A stretch of DNA of 64,000 nt from the NCBI RefSeq assembly GCF_958979055.1, contig NC_084893.1:29604987-29668986 (forward strand). Reading direction: 5' to 3'. Both the position numbers and the translations under genes were made by a program. Source of the DNA: Alnus glutinosa. Lineage: Eukaryota > Streptophyta > Magnoliopsida > Fagales > Betulaceae. This document shows positions 50,801 to 62,900 of the stretch, piece by piece. Under the pieces are notes generated by a model, which was not told the origin of the DNA, made no database searches, and worked only from the letters and a program-made list of their open reading frames with translations. Numbering within the stretch: position 1 is the stretch's first letter; each line of letters starts with the position of its first letter.

Positions 50801-53800
50801 GCCCTTGAATTGCTAATATAAACCTGTATATATTACTATGAGAGAGAGAAGTGGATATAAATGCATGCACAAATGTGAATTACACACGTCTATATATGTA
50901 TGGATATTAATGTCCAAATGTATATGCTTTTAAAGTTGCAAACTGAAACCTGCTTGCATCACCAGACACCATATAAAGGTGCTTATATATGAATCCATGT
51001 GTAAATTGCATGACTACCACAATAGGTATAATAGTTTATTCCCACGTCTACATCTCTTGATATTCTATTTACTTTAACCATGTAACGTAACTTGTATAGT
51101 GAGGAATGATATCACGACTTTCAGTGTAAAGCAAATAACAGGCAATCAGATATAAAATAGCACATACCCACAACGCTCAGCACAGCTTTTCGATATTATT
51201 GTTGATTGGGCTCCACTGTCAACAAATGCCTGAAACATAGTGAAAATAAGTTTGCAGACCAAGTATTTACTTAGTTCCCAATCAACAGAAGGGTAGAACT
51301 AACAAGATAATATAAAAGGGGATCCATAATTCAAATGACTCCAATATTAATACAATGCATATCAGATGCCTGCATAAATCCCATTTAATGGGTCTGAATG
51401 AGTTCACTCTAAGCTCTTTCAGTATCAAGTTACCTTCAATGGGACACCATTAACCTCCATGTCAACATACAACATAACCTGAAGAGTTGCATAAGAAACT
51501 TTGAAATTAATATCAAAAGAAACAAAAGAAAAGGCACGCGCGCAGCGGGGGGGTGTAATTATTAGTGGATACAAGAGGTTGAAGATGATACATACCACCC
51601 TTGCAAATGCTTCAGGGTTATGTTCCAGGGCAGCTTGCCAGTTTTCATCAATTCCTTTCTGCAAAGAACTTAGAAATCTTGTCAAAAGTAAAGCAATGTA
51701 TATGCTATTTTTCTGTAAACAAACGCATAATAGGAGAATATTGATTTTATAAGTACATTACAAGTACAATTACAATATACCACAAGTATTAAAGAGTAAA
51801 GAAATTACAGAGTTGCAAGCAATGAATCAGTTAATGTCCAAATCAAAGAACGAGCTTTTATCCTAATATTATGAATCCATATAGTAAGTGTTACAAAAGA
51901 AATCACCGTTTTAACAATCAAATATTAGTTTCTACCATCAACATGCACATTCCTACTCTCTTTTTTTTTTCTTTTTCTTTTTTTTAAGTAATTGGCCCCA
52001 AGGGAAGGGGGAAGAGAAATTCGAACCAGTGACTTCCATTTCACGAGACGTGGTCCCCAGCCGAATGACCTACTCCTTGAGGTTAATGCACATTCCTACT
52101 CTTACAAATTACTGAAATTCATCCTACAATAGGCTTACAAATCACGACTTCTAGAATGTAGAGCCATTGTGGGTGGATGGTTGCTCTCAACTGTTCTCAT
52201 TTTTCTAATTTTCAAGATTTTCTAGATTTGTGTTCTTCCTATTCTCCCTAATTGGGTGTCCCTCTTGTATATTCCTTGTGCACTAGGTCCCCCCGCCCCC
52301 CCCACTCTCCCAGGCGGGCGGCTTCTAATAAGAAATTACTTTTAAAAAAAAAAAAAAAAAAGTGGAGCCAACCCTAATGTTGGTCAGAGAAAAAAATGTT
52401 TTTAGTCACATAACAATTCAATGAAGAAATTTAAATTAAGCAAAGAATCCAAAGGCATAAAAGTTCGCCAGTAATTAATCCACACCAGCAAGGGTTAACC
52501 AATCCCAGGGATGTGTAAGAAAAATAAATATCACAGAGAAGTGGGACAGACGTTTCAAGAGACCACAGGGAGCAAAGCCACTTGCAAACATCATTCTTAA
52601 GGTTAGAATCTTAGCGCAATAAACTAATATAAATTCTGCAATTATAATGACCTAAAGGTTTTAACGGAATGACAATGACACAGAACTCAAGAGTAGAAAG
52701 AAGAGCTCTTTCTTTTTCTTCTCCACCCCCCCCCCCCCCCCCTTATTCAATGCTAAACAAGACCAAACTTATGACCTACCCCAGCCCCAGCCATCTAGTT
52801 GATCCCCTGAGCCAAGGCTTCAGGGAGAGAAAACCTTTTTATCAAATAATCACTGGTGAAGCTGCCACATATGACAGAGAAAGAACACTGACCTGGCGAA
52901 TTGCAGCTTCAATTTTCTTTTGTGCTTCAACATCAAAAGGATCTGCATAAAGAAGGGCCTATATCGCACAATAAAAAGGACATATAAATCAGCTTCTCCA
53001 TCAAATAATTGCCACCAAATTAAATTAATCATGTAAAAACTTCAAAGCTTGTAAGCAGCTTCTCCATCTAATAATTGCTGTTAAAATAAATTAATCATGT
53101 AAGAACTTCAAATATTGCCGTGAACAGTAAATTGTAAGTACACAAAAACATATAACCACAAAGACCGACTGGAGCAATACTTAAATGTAATAACAATTTA
53201 ACCAATGTGACGTAACCTATATAAAGGCCAAGGAAAGATAAGAGTTGGAGCCCCCAACATGCAACTTACAAGCTCCTCTTCTTGTTGATGTCGTAATTCA
53301 GATTTTTGTTTATGACGCTGTCGTAAAAGGTCTTGCATTCTATTGAGATCATTTCCTAGAATAACTTGTGCTAATTCAGGATCAGCCTATAAATTCAATA
53401 TAAAAGATAGATTGTCAGAAACTCACTAGTAAATAATATAGATTATACAATTAAGAACAAGTTTCAATGATTGAAAAATACCAAACAAATATTTAAAATT
53501 TTCACATTTGATTTTAAATCAACTGCTCCCCCACAGCATTTCCAAAAAAGAATCAAGTTCAAAGCAATTTCCAAAACCATGTCTCTGATAGGTTTCAATT
53601 CCTATTAGGAAATTTTGACAGCAATAGAAGCGCTGGATTTTTTTCTTTAAGAAAAAAAGGGACTACGAGTTGAAGAACAAATAATATTAGAACCAAGCTA
53701 GGACTTAAGCTTACAGAGTTTATCTGATTGCAGATTTTTTTCTTAACAGAAAGAAACTATTTACATGCTGCAAATCCCATTAGAAAAGCAAAGAATAACT

Positions 53801-55010
53801 TTGACGGAAAAGAAAAACCACTGTTTTACCTGAAACAACTGAGCCATAACATTAGAGTCGTTTCGAATGTGCTGCTGGAAAGCTCCAGGGTTCACAGCAG
53901 ACCCATCTGGGTTGAAGCTCAAATTATTGGTAGATGCACTGAAATAAATTCAAATTGTGAGAGTTAAATAGAATAAGCCTTCAGATTCTGATTCAAAACA
54001 TTATGGTTATTTGGATACAAATAACCCAATAAAAAAAATGCAAAACTTAACCATAAGATAAAAGTGAAGTGATTTACACGAGACGTCAAAAAACTAAGCC
54101 ACAACTAAAATGTTGTCTTATTGCGCTTCGTGAGACACACAGACTTTCTGTTACATCAGATTTATTAAACGGTTCACAGAGAATAAGTTAAACTTTCTCA
54201 GAAAATAATATCAATATAACATCTTTTCTAATTACAGTGGAGTAATTATCAGCCTGGTTTGCTGAGGATCAGCTCTACACAATCTTGGGTTCCCATATTT
54301 CTCAAGCCAACATGGATGAGGACAATGAGATGTTGTTGGGCTGCTAAATCTTAGAAACATAGCTATTCTTTTTAAAATTCTTATAAAGGACAATAAAGGT
54401 ATGGGTTTCCCCAACATTAAAGCCTAACAAAGCAATGTAATTCAAAAATGGAAAAATATATATACCTGGGTGCAACATTGGGGATCATCATCACCAAGTC
54501 TTCATCTTTTACACCTAATGCACTTAATTTCTCAAAATTCCTCATCTCCTTTCCATTATACAGCAGCTGCTGTTGCTGAAGCGGCACACTTGACTGCTCA
54601 TTAGCACCATCAAATCAAATTTAAACAGTAATAAACATAAACTATATACTCAGAAAAATAAGGTAACCAACCTGACTGCATACACACACGCATACATGCA
54701 TATATTATAATTTCAATTTTTCAGATTGCGTTTATAATCCAATTCTGTGAAATTTGGCTGAGTAAACGATACTGATGAAGTAGTGGAAGATCTAAAACCC
54801 AAAATCTCAATCTATTTCCCTCCCCATATTTTCTTAGCAACCAAGCACCGCATAACATCCAATAAAGAAATAACATATCAAATAGATCTCACCTCCACTT
54901 CAAGCAAAGCCTTCACGTTTTCAACCTAGTACGACAAACCCAAATGTAAAAATTAAGAAAAAGAAAGAAAAAAACTAGCAATCAATCAATTGGTGTGTAT
55001 TTGCACACAC

Positions 55011-55041
<31 letters not shown>

Positions 55042-55175
55042 TACGTGTATGCACACATGCATTCATGTATGATGTGTGCACGCACGAAGACAGGGTTTTG
55101 AAGAGTTACAGATTCGTTTGGATCGACGTCCAGGGTAATGATTTGTTCGTCCGCTGTCATTACAGTGATCTTCAT
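47806..55175 (-). CDS. DDI1: DDI1, ubiquitin-shuttle retroviral-type aspartic protease
   Basis: Sixteen exons on the minus strand: 55175-55110, 54925-54893, 54593-54466, 53938-53830, 53386-53270, 52958-52893, 51658-51596, 51478-51434, 51229-51168, 50492-50399, 49914-49822, 49715-49646, 49470-49400, 48492-48435, 48333-48308, 47934-47806. All are GT-AG and join in frame to 409 aa. Domains: N-terminal ubiquitin-like domain ([11 protein letters not shown] to MMIPN); central helical region ([27 protein letters not shown]); retropepsin-like domain with the active-site motif FVDSGAQST and partner [12 protein letters not shown]-terminal UBA ([13 protein letters not shown] to GFLFGG). In yeast and animals DDI1/2 carries ubiquitylated clients to the proteasome and cleaves some of them. 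All domains are complete. Exon 15 is only 26 bp, and intron 15 holds a MITE. Confidence 0.96.
48129..48274. mobile_element. Small hAT-like MITE in DDI1 intron 15
   Basis: The arms GGCCTCCTTGTGTC...AAATGTCGTGTGACTTTTAAAATC and the inverted GATTTTAAAAACATCATGACATTT...GACACAAAAAGGACG are flanked by an exact 8-bp duplication TATAGCAC at 48121-48128 and 48275-48282. It lies between exons 15 and 16 without touching the splice sites. Confidence 0.8.
52723..52742. repeat. Poly-C run in DDI1 intron 6
   Basis: A run of about 18 C residues inside DDI1 intron 6, i.e. a G-run on the transcribed sense strand of this minus-strand gene. It could form a G-rich structure in the pre-mRNA; length is prone to sequencing error. 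Confidence 0.8.
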
Positions 55176-55559
55176 CTTCTTCTCTTTCCTCTTAATCTGA
55201 CTGGATCTCTCTTTTCTCTCTGTGAGTCTCTGTCTCTTTTTTCTGAGTTGGTTGTGCTTTCGGAATTTGGACCAAACAAAACGCTTTGTGGTTTCTTAGT
55301 CCACGAGGTTTTTGTTGTCGTCGTCGAAGTAGGAAGCTAAGGAACCTAGATATATAATTGATGACCTCAACTCGGTTTTCTTTAGAGTTTAGATAAGTAG
55401 GACTCGTTCAGTCAAGTTCTGTCCAGTACTTAAAGTAATTCTTATCAAATTCTACTACTTAATATTTTCTTTTTTCGAATTAAATTATTAAAACGTTACC
55501 ACGTTGATGTACTGGATTACCGAATGGTCCGTTGGGGCTGGGCAGTCTGTGGTGACACT
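55176..55559 (-). promoter_or_regulatory. Leader and promoter region of DDI1
   Basis: On the minus strand this precedes the DDI1 start. The proximal 100 bp are purine-rich in that direction (GA-rich leader), and there is no obvious TATA box. Beyond about 55340 it becomes AT-rich. No other gene. Confidence 0.4.
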
Positions 55560-57110
55560 TTGGGCCTGGATAGTGTTGTGAAAATTATCATTTCCAAAAC
55601 TCGAGTGAACCTATGACCGAGCTCTGGGCCCAGCCGGTTGAGAAAGACCCATGAAGACCCAGTCGATCGTCACGGTCTTGGATACTCCTCAAAGAATCTC
55701 AATAATATCCTTTGGCTACCAGAACCAATGGCTGATACAGTTGATACGTCTCGAAACATTATTGTCCCAAGAACACGAGAATAACGCATACGGAATGCCC
55801 ATATCTAGTTGGTCTAGGGAACAGATTTATTGGGACTACCACGAGGCAATATGGATGAGATATGCTTAAATACCTATCCCGTTATTACAGCCGGGATTTA
55901 TGAGATAAAATCTTATTCATAATTCCTATAAAGGCGCAAAAGGACTCTATCCCAAATATTTCGGGATAAGCTCTTATATCCCACAAGATATGGGATAAGA
56001 GCTCTAATCGAACTCGGTTGATATTAGTCCTACCCGAACTAGGGATTATAATCCTAATTAAACTATGATTTGAGTACTCCTAAATGTATCAGAACTACAT
56101 GCCTATAAATAGGACCCTACTCCAAGTATCAAAATTCTCTGATCTCTCTGATATTCACGTGCTCTCATATTTCTATATATTTGTCTATTCAAATCTATCT
56201 TAGGCATCGGAATGAGACTTCGTTGGCACACCCGACAAGCTTTTGTATTGATCTAATTTTCTTGTAGGTGTTTGAGAGAATGCATAAAAATATGACACAT
56301 CACCATACCAAAAACTATACCAACATAAGTAACAAAGTCCTTAAAAGTCCAAAGCCCGACAAATCTCGGGATGGCAACGAGATCCTACCTGCATCAAACC
56401 ATCCCCGAGAAGTATGCCCATTTGGGAGTGAAGAAGTAGAGAATGTTCGGCCACTCCCATGCCACGATAGGTTGCACACCCCTACTCGGACTAACTTCCT
56501 GAGATTCTATTTCACACGATGCATAACCATTAAGAATCATGGCTTAACTTCACCATTATTCTTGAGGAAACCATCCATAACTAAAACTACCAAGTGGGGG
56601 AGAGAAGTCTACCTAACGCTCAACAATATGATCTCTAGGCCAAATTTTTAAAAGTTACAAGAGAAAACTTCACTTATAATCCCTAATATTTCATCACTTT
56701 TGAAAAAAGTGAATGATGAACATTATTCAATTGATGAAACTATACTTCAAGGGATTACTTTCTCTTTCATAAAGGAAACTATGGAATCACCCCTCCCTCT
56801 TAATTTTAAAATCCCCGTGTTGATTCATATGATGGGTCTAAGGATATGGTGGACCACATTGGAACATATAAATCTCACATTCTCCTACAAGGGGCATCGA
56901 ACGAAATTGTGTGTCGGACCTTCCCGATTACATGGCCCGTTAAAAGATGGTTCGACAATCTTCAATCGAGTTCCATAGGGTCATTTACTAAATTGGGTAA
57001 ACGCTTTATTACCCAGTTCATTGTCGAACAAAGGCAACACGATTAACATATCTTCACACCTTTAAACATGGTGAAATTGAGTTACCAGTTCATTTGACTT
57101 GCAATGATGC
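55560..57110 (+). mobile_element. Truncated Ty3/gypsy element: LTR-like region plus gag remnant
   Basis: A plus-strand LTR-type promoter (CCTATAAATAGGACCC at about 56102) is followed by a leader containing GGCATCGGAATGAGACTTCG and CACACCCGACAAGC, phrases typical of LTR ends in plant non-chromovirus gypsy elements. From about 56790 to 57045 a gag core can be read across a frameshift: LNFKIPVLIH, then DHIGTYKSHILLQGAS, FPITWPVKRWFDNLQ, GKRFITQF. No protease, RT or integrase follows. Left edge approximate; dead copy. Confidence 0.7.
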
Positions 57111-57129
57111 GTTGGACATGAAGACCTAA

Positions 57130-57879
57130 AGCTGGCTTGTTGGAAGGAATAGCCAATTGGGGTGAAGATGGACCCAGAGGCTAGGCAGAAAAATTCCCAT
57201 AATGGCCCCAACTTTGCTGTCTACCAAAAGAATACGTAGTGGCAGTGTGAAAAGGACATTTGGAGCTATAGATATACTCTTCCTAGAGCTTAGTGAGGCC
57301 AAAGGCAACCACGAGGCTTGTGGGGTTTAACATTCGCACTGGAACTGCGAATGTCATCCTTCAATCCACTGAGAAAACAACTCAGTCTGTTCTTCTTAAA
57401 TATTCCACGTAGCTGATTCGTGAGGGCCTTGAATTGAGTGGTATATTTTGCCACATATGAGGATTGCCGCAACCGCATCAAAGCTTCAATGGAGTTGTCA
57501 TAAACCGGCCTAAAACGAGTGAGGAGAGCCTGCACAAAGGCGTCCCACGTTGGAAATTGCTCGGACTTGTCGGCGTCCTGAAACCAAATGAGAGCCTCCC
57601 ATTCCATATGGAAAAAAGGCCATACGGATCCGTTGGTAGAGTAGAGTTTGGTAATATTCAAAAAAATTGATTAACCTTATAAGTCCATCCTACTAGATTT
57701 TCATCGTTGAAATGGGGAAAGTCGAGTTGCAAGGGACGAGACTGGAGCATTCTATCCCCTGGAGGAAGATCATGGTTAGCCTCAAACGGAGCATGGCGAT
57801 CATCCTGATGGTCCAAAGGAGGCCTATCTGGAGGTGGCTGAATTTGGGTGGTGACCAAGGTACAGATCATCTCCGACAT
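57130..57879 (-). pseudogene. Ty3/gypsy gag remnant
   Basis: Minus-strand frames read LQLDFPHFNDENLVGWTYKVNQFF (57879-57658, in parts), then FHMEWEALIWFQDADKSEQF, WDAFVQALLTRF, LMRLRQSSYVAKYTTQFKAL and RLSCFLSGLKDDIR (57640-57330). These are classic gag capsid motifs of plant gypsy elements. A frame change separates the two blocks. It stops where it meets the opposite-strand gag remnant. Confidence 0.85.
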
Positions 57880-58033
57880 CTTAGTGAGCTACTGCTGGAA
57901 GGTCGTATCATGGGTGAGCTGTTGTTGCTGGAAAGTGGTGGTGGTGTTGTGTTGCTAGAGGATAGCGACCTGGCATTCCTATAAGGATTCTGAAAGTTGA
58001 AACAACCTGGTTCCTTCGGCCATGGAGAAAGGA

Positions 58034-58064
<31 letters not shown>

Positions 58065-58096
58065 AAGTTTGTGGAAGCAATGGGCGAGGAAGGAAC

Positions 58097-58525
58097 GACT
58101 TTGATACCAGTTGTAAAGGGGTTTTTGAGTAACCAAGGATTAATAGTGGAAAAAGGGGTTGAAGAAGAAGAAGAAATGATGAATAGTACTGTAATTGAAA
58201 TATAGAGCACTTCGAGAGGCCCAATCTCTCCAAAGGTAAGTTTACAATTTCATTCTTAATCTCCCTTTCCCTCTCCTGCTGCACTTATTATACATACTAT
58301 TTGGATATAATCTTTCTAACCAACTAACATCCATACTCTCTCTCTTCCAAACGACTAACAATAAGGAATATTGAATTAGGGCAGAAAGGTAAATTAACAT
58401 CTACATAACAATTTATAGAACTTCTGGAATCCTCTACACAGCTGACCCAAGCTGATCCCTTCCACGTCATCATTCCTCTACACCATGGCTGAAGGTTGAA
58501 GATGACCCAAGGTAGACCCATGACA
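58097..58525 (-). mobile_element. LTR and tRNA-Met primer-binding site of the minus-strand gypsy fragment
   Basis: The LTR spans 58112-58525 (414 bp) with inverted termini TGTCATGGG...CCCCTTTACA on the minus strand. Directly after it, minus-strand 58110-58097 reads ACTGGTATCAAAGT, matching the initiator tRNA-Met primer-binding site (TGGTATCAGAGC) at all but one position over the core. The leader to gag contains a (GA)n tract at about 58027-58061. Only this LTR is present, so the element is 3'-truncated. Confidence 0.78.
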
Positions 58526-58775
58526 TTCGATCTCCAGAGGCAGTTGAAGAGTTTGATTAGTTAGTAGCTTAATAATTTTACCAATCGTCGATTGCCAAAG
58601 TTAGTATAAAAGGAAATTTGTAGTAAAAATTGTACCATACCAAACATTTTTTCATAATGAGTTAAGTAAATAATAAATGAACATTAAAAAATTCCACGAG
58701 CCTGAATAAAAATGAAAAAAAGAAGAAGACATGTTAGACATTAACCCCCGGGATTTGATTCATACACAACACCAT

Positions 58776-58807
58776 CACAACAACCCCTCATATGAGGGGT
58801 TGTTGTG
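58776..58807. repeat. Perfect 32-bp palindrome
   Basis: CACAACAACCCCTCAT is followed at once by its exact reverse complement. Flanking phrases (CAACACCAT, GATGATGTT) extend it imperfectly. Possibly a very short foldback element. Confidence 0.85.
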
Positions 58808-58872
58808 TGGTTGTTGTGATGATGTTATAAATTTAACATTTTCCTTAATCTCCTATCTCCTACTCATTGGGA

Positions 58873-59158
58873 AATGATCAAAACACTCACAATGCACAAC
58901 AATGACACAACACCAAAGCACATTGGGGTGGGGTCCACACATTGGGTCCCACCCTAATGTGCCTGGGGAGTGATAGTTGTACACCTAGTGTACAACAAAT
59001 GCACAATACCCCTTCACAAGGGGTGGGTCCCACAGTGTGTGGGGGCCACCCCTTGTGAAGGGGTGTTGTACATTTGTTGTACACTTGGTGTACAACTATC
59101 ATTATTCAATGTACCTAGGTGTTGTACCATTGTTGTGCACAAAGAGTGCAAGGATCAC
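58873..59158. mobile_element. Nested foldback MITEs
   Basis: An inner hairpin (58970-59102) has arms of about 60 bp: TGATAGTTGTACACCTAGTG, ACAACAAATG, ACCCCTTCACAAGGGGTG and their inverse. It sits inside outer inverted arms (58873-58926: AATGCACAACAATGACACAACACC; 59106-59158: GGTGTTGTACCATTGTTGTGCAC). Inner and outer arms share the CACAACA...ACACC style, so they may be one family inserted into itself. The minus- and plus-strand Cys/His-rich frames here are hairpin artefacts. Confidence 0.75.
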
Positions 59159-59164
59159 TCCCCC

Positions 59165-59595
59165 ATACTCATTTGCACATGATCAAATTTCAAATTTATT
59201 ATTGATTTTGTGAGACTCAATTTGATCCTTACAAATTTAATGATATATATGAAAATAAGATAAGTAAAAGATAGACATAATATATCTGAAAAGTTTTAAA
59301 CCGTGATATTGTATGACTTTCCAAAGTTATAATCTCAAAAACATATTTAAACTCATAAGGCGATAAGAGTCATTATCCTAAAATCTTAAGAGCATAAACA
59401 TGAAATTTTATTTTCCTATGTAAAGTTAAAAATGGTAATCTTAAAAAGCCAAAAAAAAACAGACAAAACGATGTCGAACGGCTTTTAGAAGCGGCTCGAA
59501 GAATTTCGATACCAAGCGTTTCCGAGGAAACATTGTCGTACAGCACGAGCATACACAGTCTACACCTTTTCCTTCCTTTCCTCATGCTTGGCCTC
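59165..59595. other. Upstream region of TFB1
   Basis: AT-rich intergenic DNA with no gene, leading into the C/T-rich leader of the next gene. No clear TATA box was identified. Confidence 0.4.
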
Positions 59596-59599
59596 TGTC

Positions 59600-59680
59600 T
59601 CGGAGAGAGAGAGAGAGAGAGAGTGAAAGAGCCTCTCTTCTTTTCCTGGTGCTCTTCTTCTTCTTCTTCTTCTTCTTCGT
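59600..59680 (+). repeat. (GA)n and (CTT)n tracts in the TFB1 leader
   Basis: A GA repeat at about 59601-59622 and a CTT repeat at about 59655-59680, followed by AAACCCTAAAT at 59770-59780 in the probable 5' UTR of TFB1. Such tracts are frequent in plant leaders. Confidence 0.8.
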
Positions 59681-59902
59681 CAGTGCCCAACGCACCTTTT
59701 TGTAGCTTCATTTACTGTCACGCATTTTCCCAATCCCTAAGCTCTCCCTCACCCGCAAACCACAAGCGAAAACCCTAAATTAATCTTTTTGTTTCAAGAA
59801 AGCAACCTATATACCGCTAATTCAATCCCTAATTAATATTTTTTTTATCAATTGGATTTAATTGACTGAGCGATTTCGTTAATTACTTCGATCGTGGCGA
59901 CG

Positions 59903-62900
59903 ATGGCGACCGGGCATGTGATCAAGCGGGCCAAGTACAAGACCTCGGCCAAAGGCCCTGGGACTCCTGGTGTATTGAAGATGGTACATAATGCCAGCAT
60001 AAACTCCTAAATTTTTATTTATTTTTCTTATATTGTTTTGTTATTGATTAATGGATCTTAGCAAAAGAAACTATGAGCATAGTGTAAAATTTTATTATAC
60101 ATTAACTGCCAATACATAATGTTGTTTTGCACTCTATAGTTCGTTTGTGATATGATATGATGGTGATATACATAATGCTGTTATTAGGTCTAGCAGTGCT
60201 ATTTTGCAATTTGGACTTTATTGATTGCTAATGGAGTTTCGGTTGATATGGCTCAAATTATTGTATGTAGTGTGATTTTAAAATTAGGAGCAACCATCAC
60301 GTTATATGATGGCAATTGAAACGGTGTAGTGATTTTAGAGACTGTTGCTGCAGATAGAGGTCTGAAAATTTCATGAAAAAATGAATAATTCAATTCATAC
60401 CATAGGTGTGTTAGGAAATTGTATATGCGTAACTAAGTAGAAGGACAAGGTTTTTTTGCAAGACAATCACTGACCGAACACACCTTTTTTTTTTTTTTGC
60501 AGTTAAAAATTTTATTTTGTTTTAAGAAAAGAAAAGAAAAGCGTGTGTATGATTGGCTAGGTGATGCGGGGATTTCTTATTATCGATTTCTTTGAATTTT
60601 TTCTAATTTTATTCATTTTTTTTTTTTTGTAGACTGAGAGCAAGGTTGTGTTCAAGCCGAATGATCCCACTTCAACCGCAAAGACTGATGTAGAGTTTAG
60701 ATCAATAAAAGGTGTTTCATTGTTTTTTTATATGTTTTAGTCACGTCCAAAGTTATTTACCATTTAAGCACTTTGCTTGAGCGGCTTTTGTAACCATCAT
60801 GGTGTGTGTTTTGGGTTTTTTTTTTTTTTTTTGGGGGTGGGGGGGGGGGGGGGGGGGGGGTGGGGTGGGGGTGGCTTCCCTGTAAATTGCCGATCCATTT
60901 TGAGAATCCATGTATATATCGTTTCATACTTTTTCTCTAGTATTCATGGCTTATATTTGTGTGATAAAGTTGTTGATGTCTTTCCTTCTTTGTTGTGAAT
61001 ATTCATTCAGGTCATAAAAACACTAAGGAGGGATCTAACAATCCACCATTGCTTAATCTCGCCCTTGATCAGGTTTTCCCTCATGTCAATAACTATCATG
61101 CAACACCTTTAAATGCTTAAGCCTCTAAGACATTTTATGTGCAACTACCCACCCATCATGGCTCAAGTGCCTTGAAAATTGGGGTTCGTACTTGACATAA
61201 GAGATACTTATGATAAATTGGCTGTGTCTTTACATTTATATAGTTTGTACTAAATGTTATTTTTCCCTCATTTTTTGTCATTGATGAAATATACGAATTT
61301 CTATTCTGTGCTATTCCAGGGCGGTAGTTACATTTTTGAGTTCGAAACTTTCTCAGATCTTCATGTTTGCCGAGAGTTTGTTGGTAAGTCTCAATTACAT
61401 CTGCGATAGTGATTGAAGTTTCTTAGTCCATAATAATGTGCCATCAATCTTGTTCAAATGTTTAGACATTATATTAGGTCATAATAGTTGCTATGAATCT
61501 TCCCCTTTGTATTTGCATTTAAAGAATAACCTTTTGCAAGTGCTGATTGTAGGATTTTTTTTTTTTGGTGCTGATTGTAGGATTTTTTTTTTGGTGCTGA
61601 TTGTAGGATCTTAAGAAGCATGTACCATTGTCTTTTCCTTGTCCATACTTTTCCATCTGCATTGCATTATTTTTGTGTAGTGAAAGTGATTATTCTGTTA
61701 ATACTTGCATTTTGCATTGCTGGAAATTGTTTATCCTGAAGATGTGGCATCTGTTGCCTTATGAACAGCAAATACTCTTGCAAAATCGGGAGAGGCTGCG
61801 AAAGTGAAGTCCAGAGAGGCTGTGATAGCCACTTCTGATAAAACTGCGGTTACTTATTCTGATGAACAACTCAGTACAGCAGAAATGGAGCTTCGAATAA
61901 AGCTATTGCGAGAGAATAGGTAGATTTACTTTATTATACAAATGTAATAAAAACGCATTCTTTAGTATGACCTATTTGGTAGTGCTCCACCTCTTGCTTT
62001 ATAATTTCCAGTCATCTTATTTTTATTTCTCATTTCTTAATTCTAATTCAGCTTTAGTTGAATCTAGATCTACTCTTGCTTTGGTTTTGAATACATATGA
62101 TGCTGAAGCTATAAATATTATGATAAACGTTGGTTAATTCATATGCTAAGGAAAGTTAGATTTACACGTTTTAGGAATATTCCTATAAATCAGTATTGTT
62201 TTTTAGTGGACTTCTTGCTGTTGAATGTGGTTATTTTCGTACACCTTATAGTTTTCTTATTTTTGGATTCTTTATTTGTTGGTTGATGTCATTTTACTTT
62301 TACAGTGAGTTGCAGAAACTTCATAAGCAATTTGTGCTTGGTAATATCTTGACAGAATCTGAGTTCTGGGCTACAAGGAAGGTAATATTTTTTATTATTT
62401 ATGTGATATGTAGCTTTTTGTTTAGCATTTGAAATTGGAGCTCCATATGATTAGAGCTTTTTATAGTCTTCCTATGGAAGATCTTCATTAGAACCTGTTG
62501 TTTCTGTTGATAATAGAATTATGTAACATTCCGATGGAAGACTTTGAATTAAAAGCTGTTATCATCTTAATAGGGTTTTGTAACATTTTATTCTCCTAAA
62601 ATTTAATGCAGAGGTTGCTGGATGGAGACAGTGGCCGAAAGTCGAAGCAACTGGTTGGTTTTAAAAGTTCAATGATTCTAGATACAAGACCCCAGACTGA
62701 TGGCCGGGTACGACATCTCTCTCTCTCTTTTGCATGTGTTGTGTTTGCATGGATATGCTCGTATTACAATGTGAGTATCTTATAGATCTAAACCAATTCT
62801 TTTGAGACAAGCCTTATGAATTATTGAATTTTCTTTTATTGGCAAGAGTAAATGTTTTTTTCCTTTACTAGTTGCATTTTGCTTGTGATTTTATTCATGG

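Noticed and set aside
58112-58525. Complete gypsy retrotransposon
   Set aside because: Only one LTR, a PBS and gag fragments are present; no pol frame or second LTR was found on that strand.
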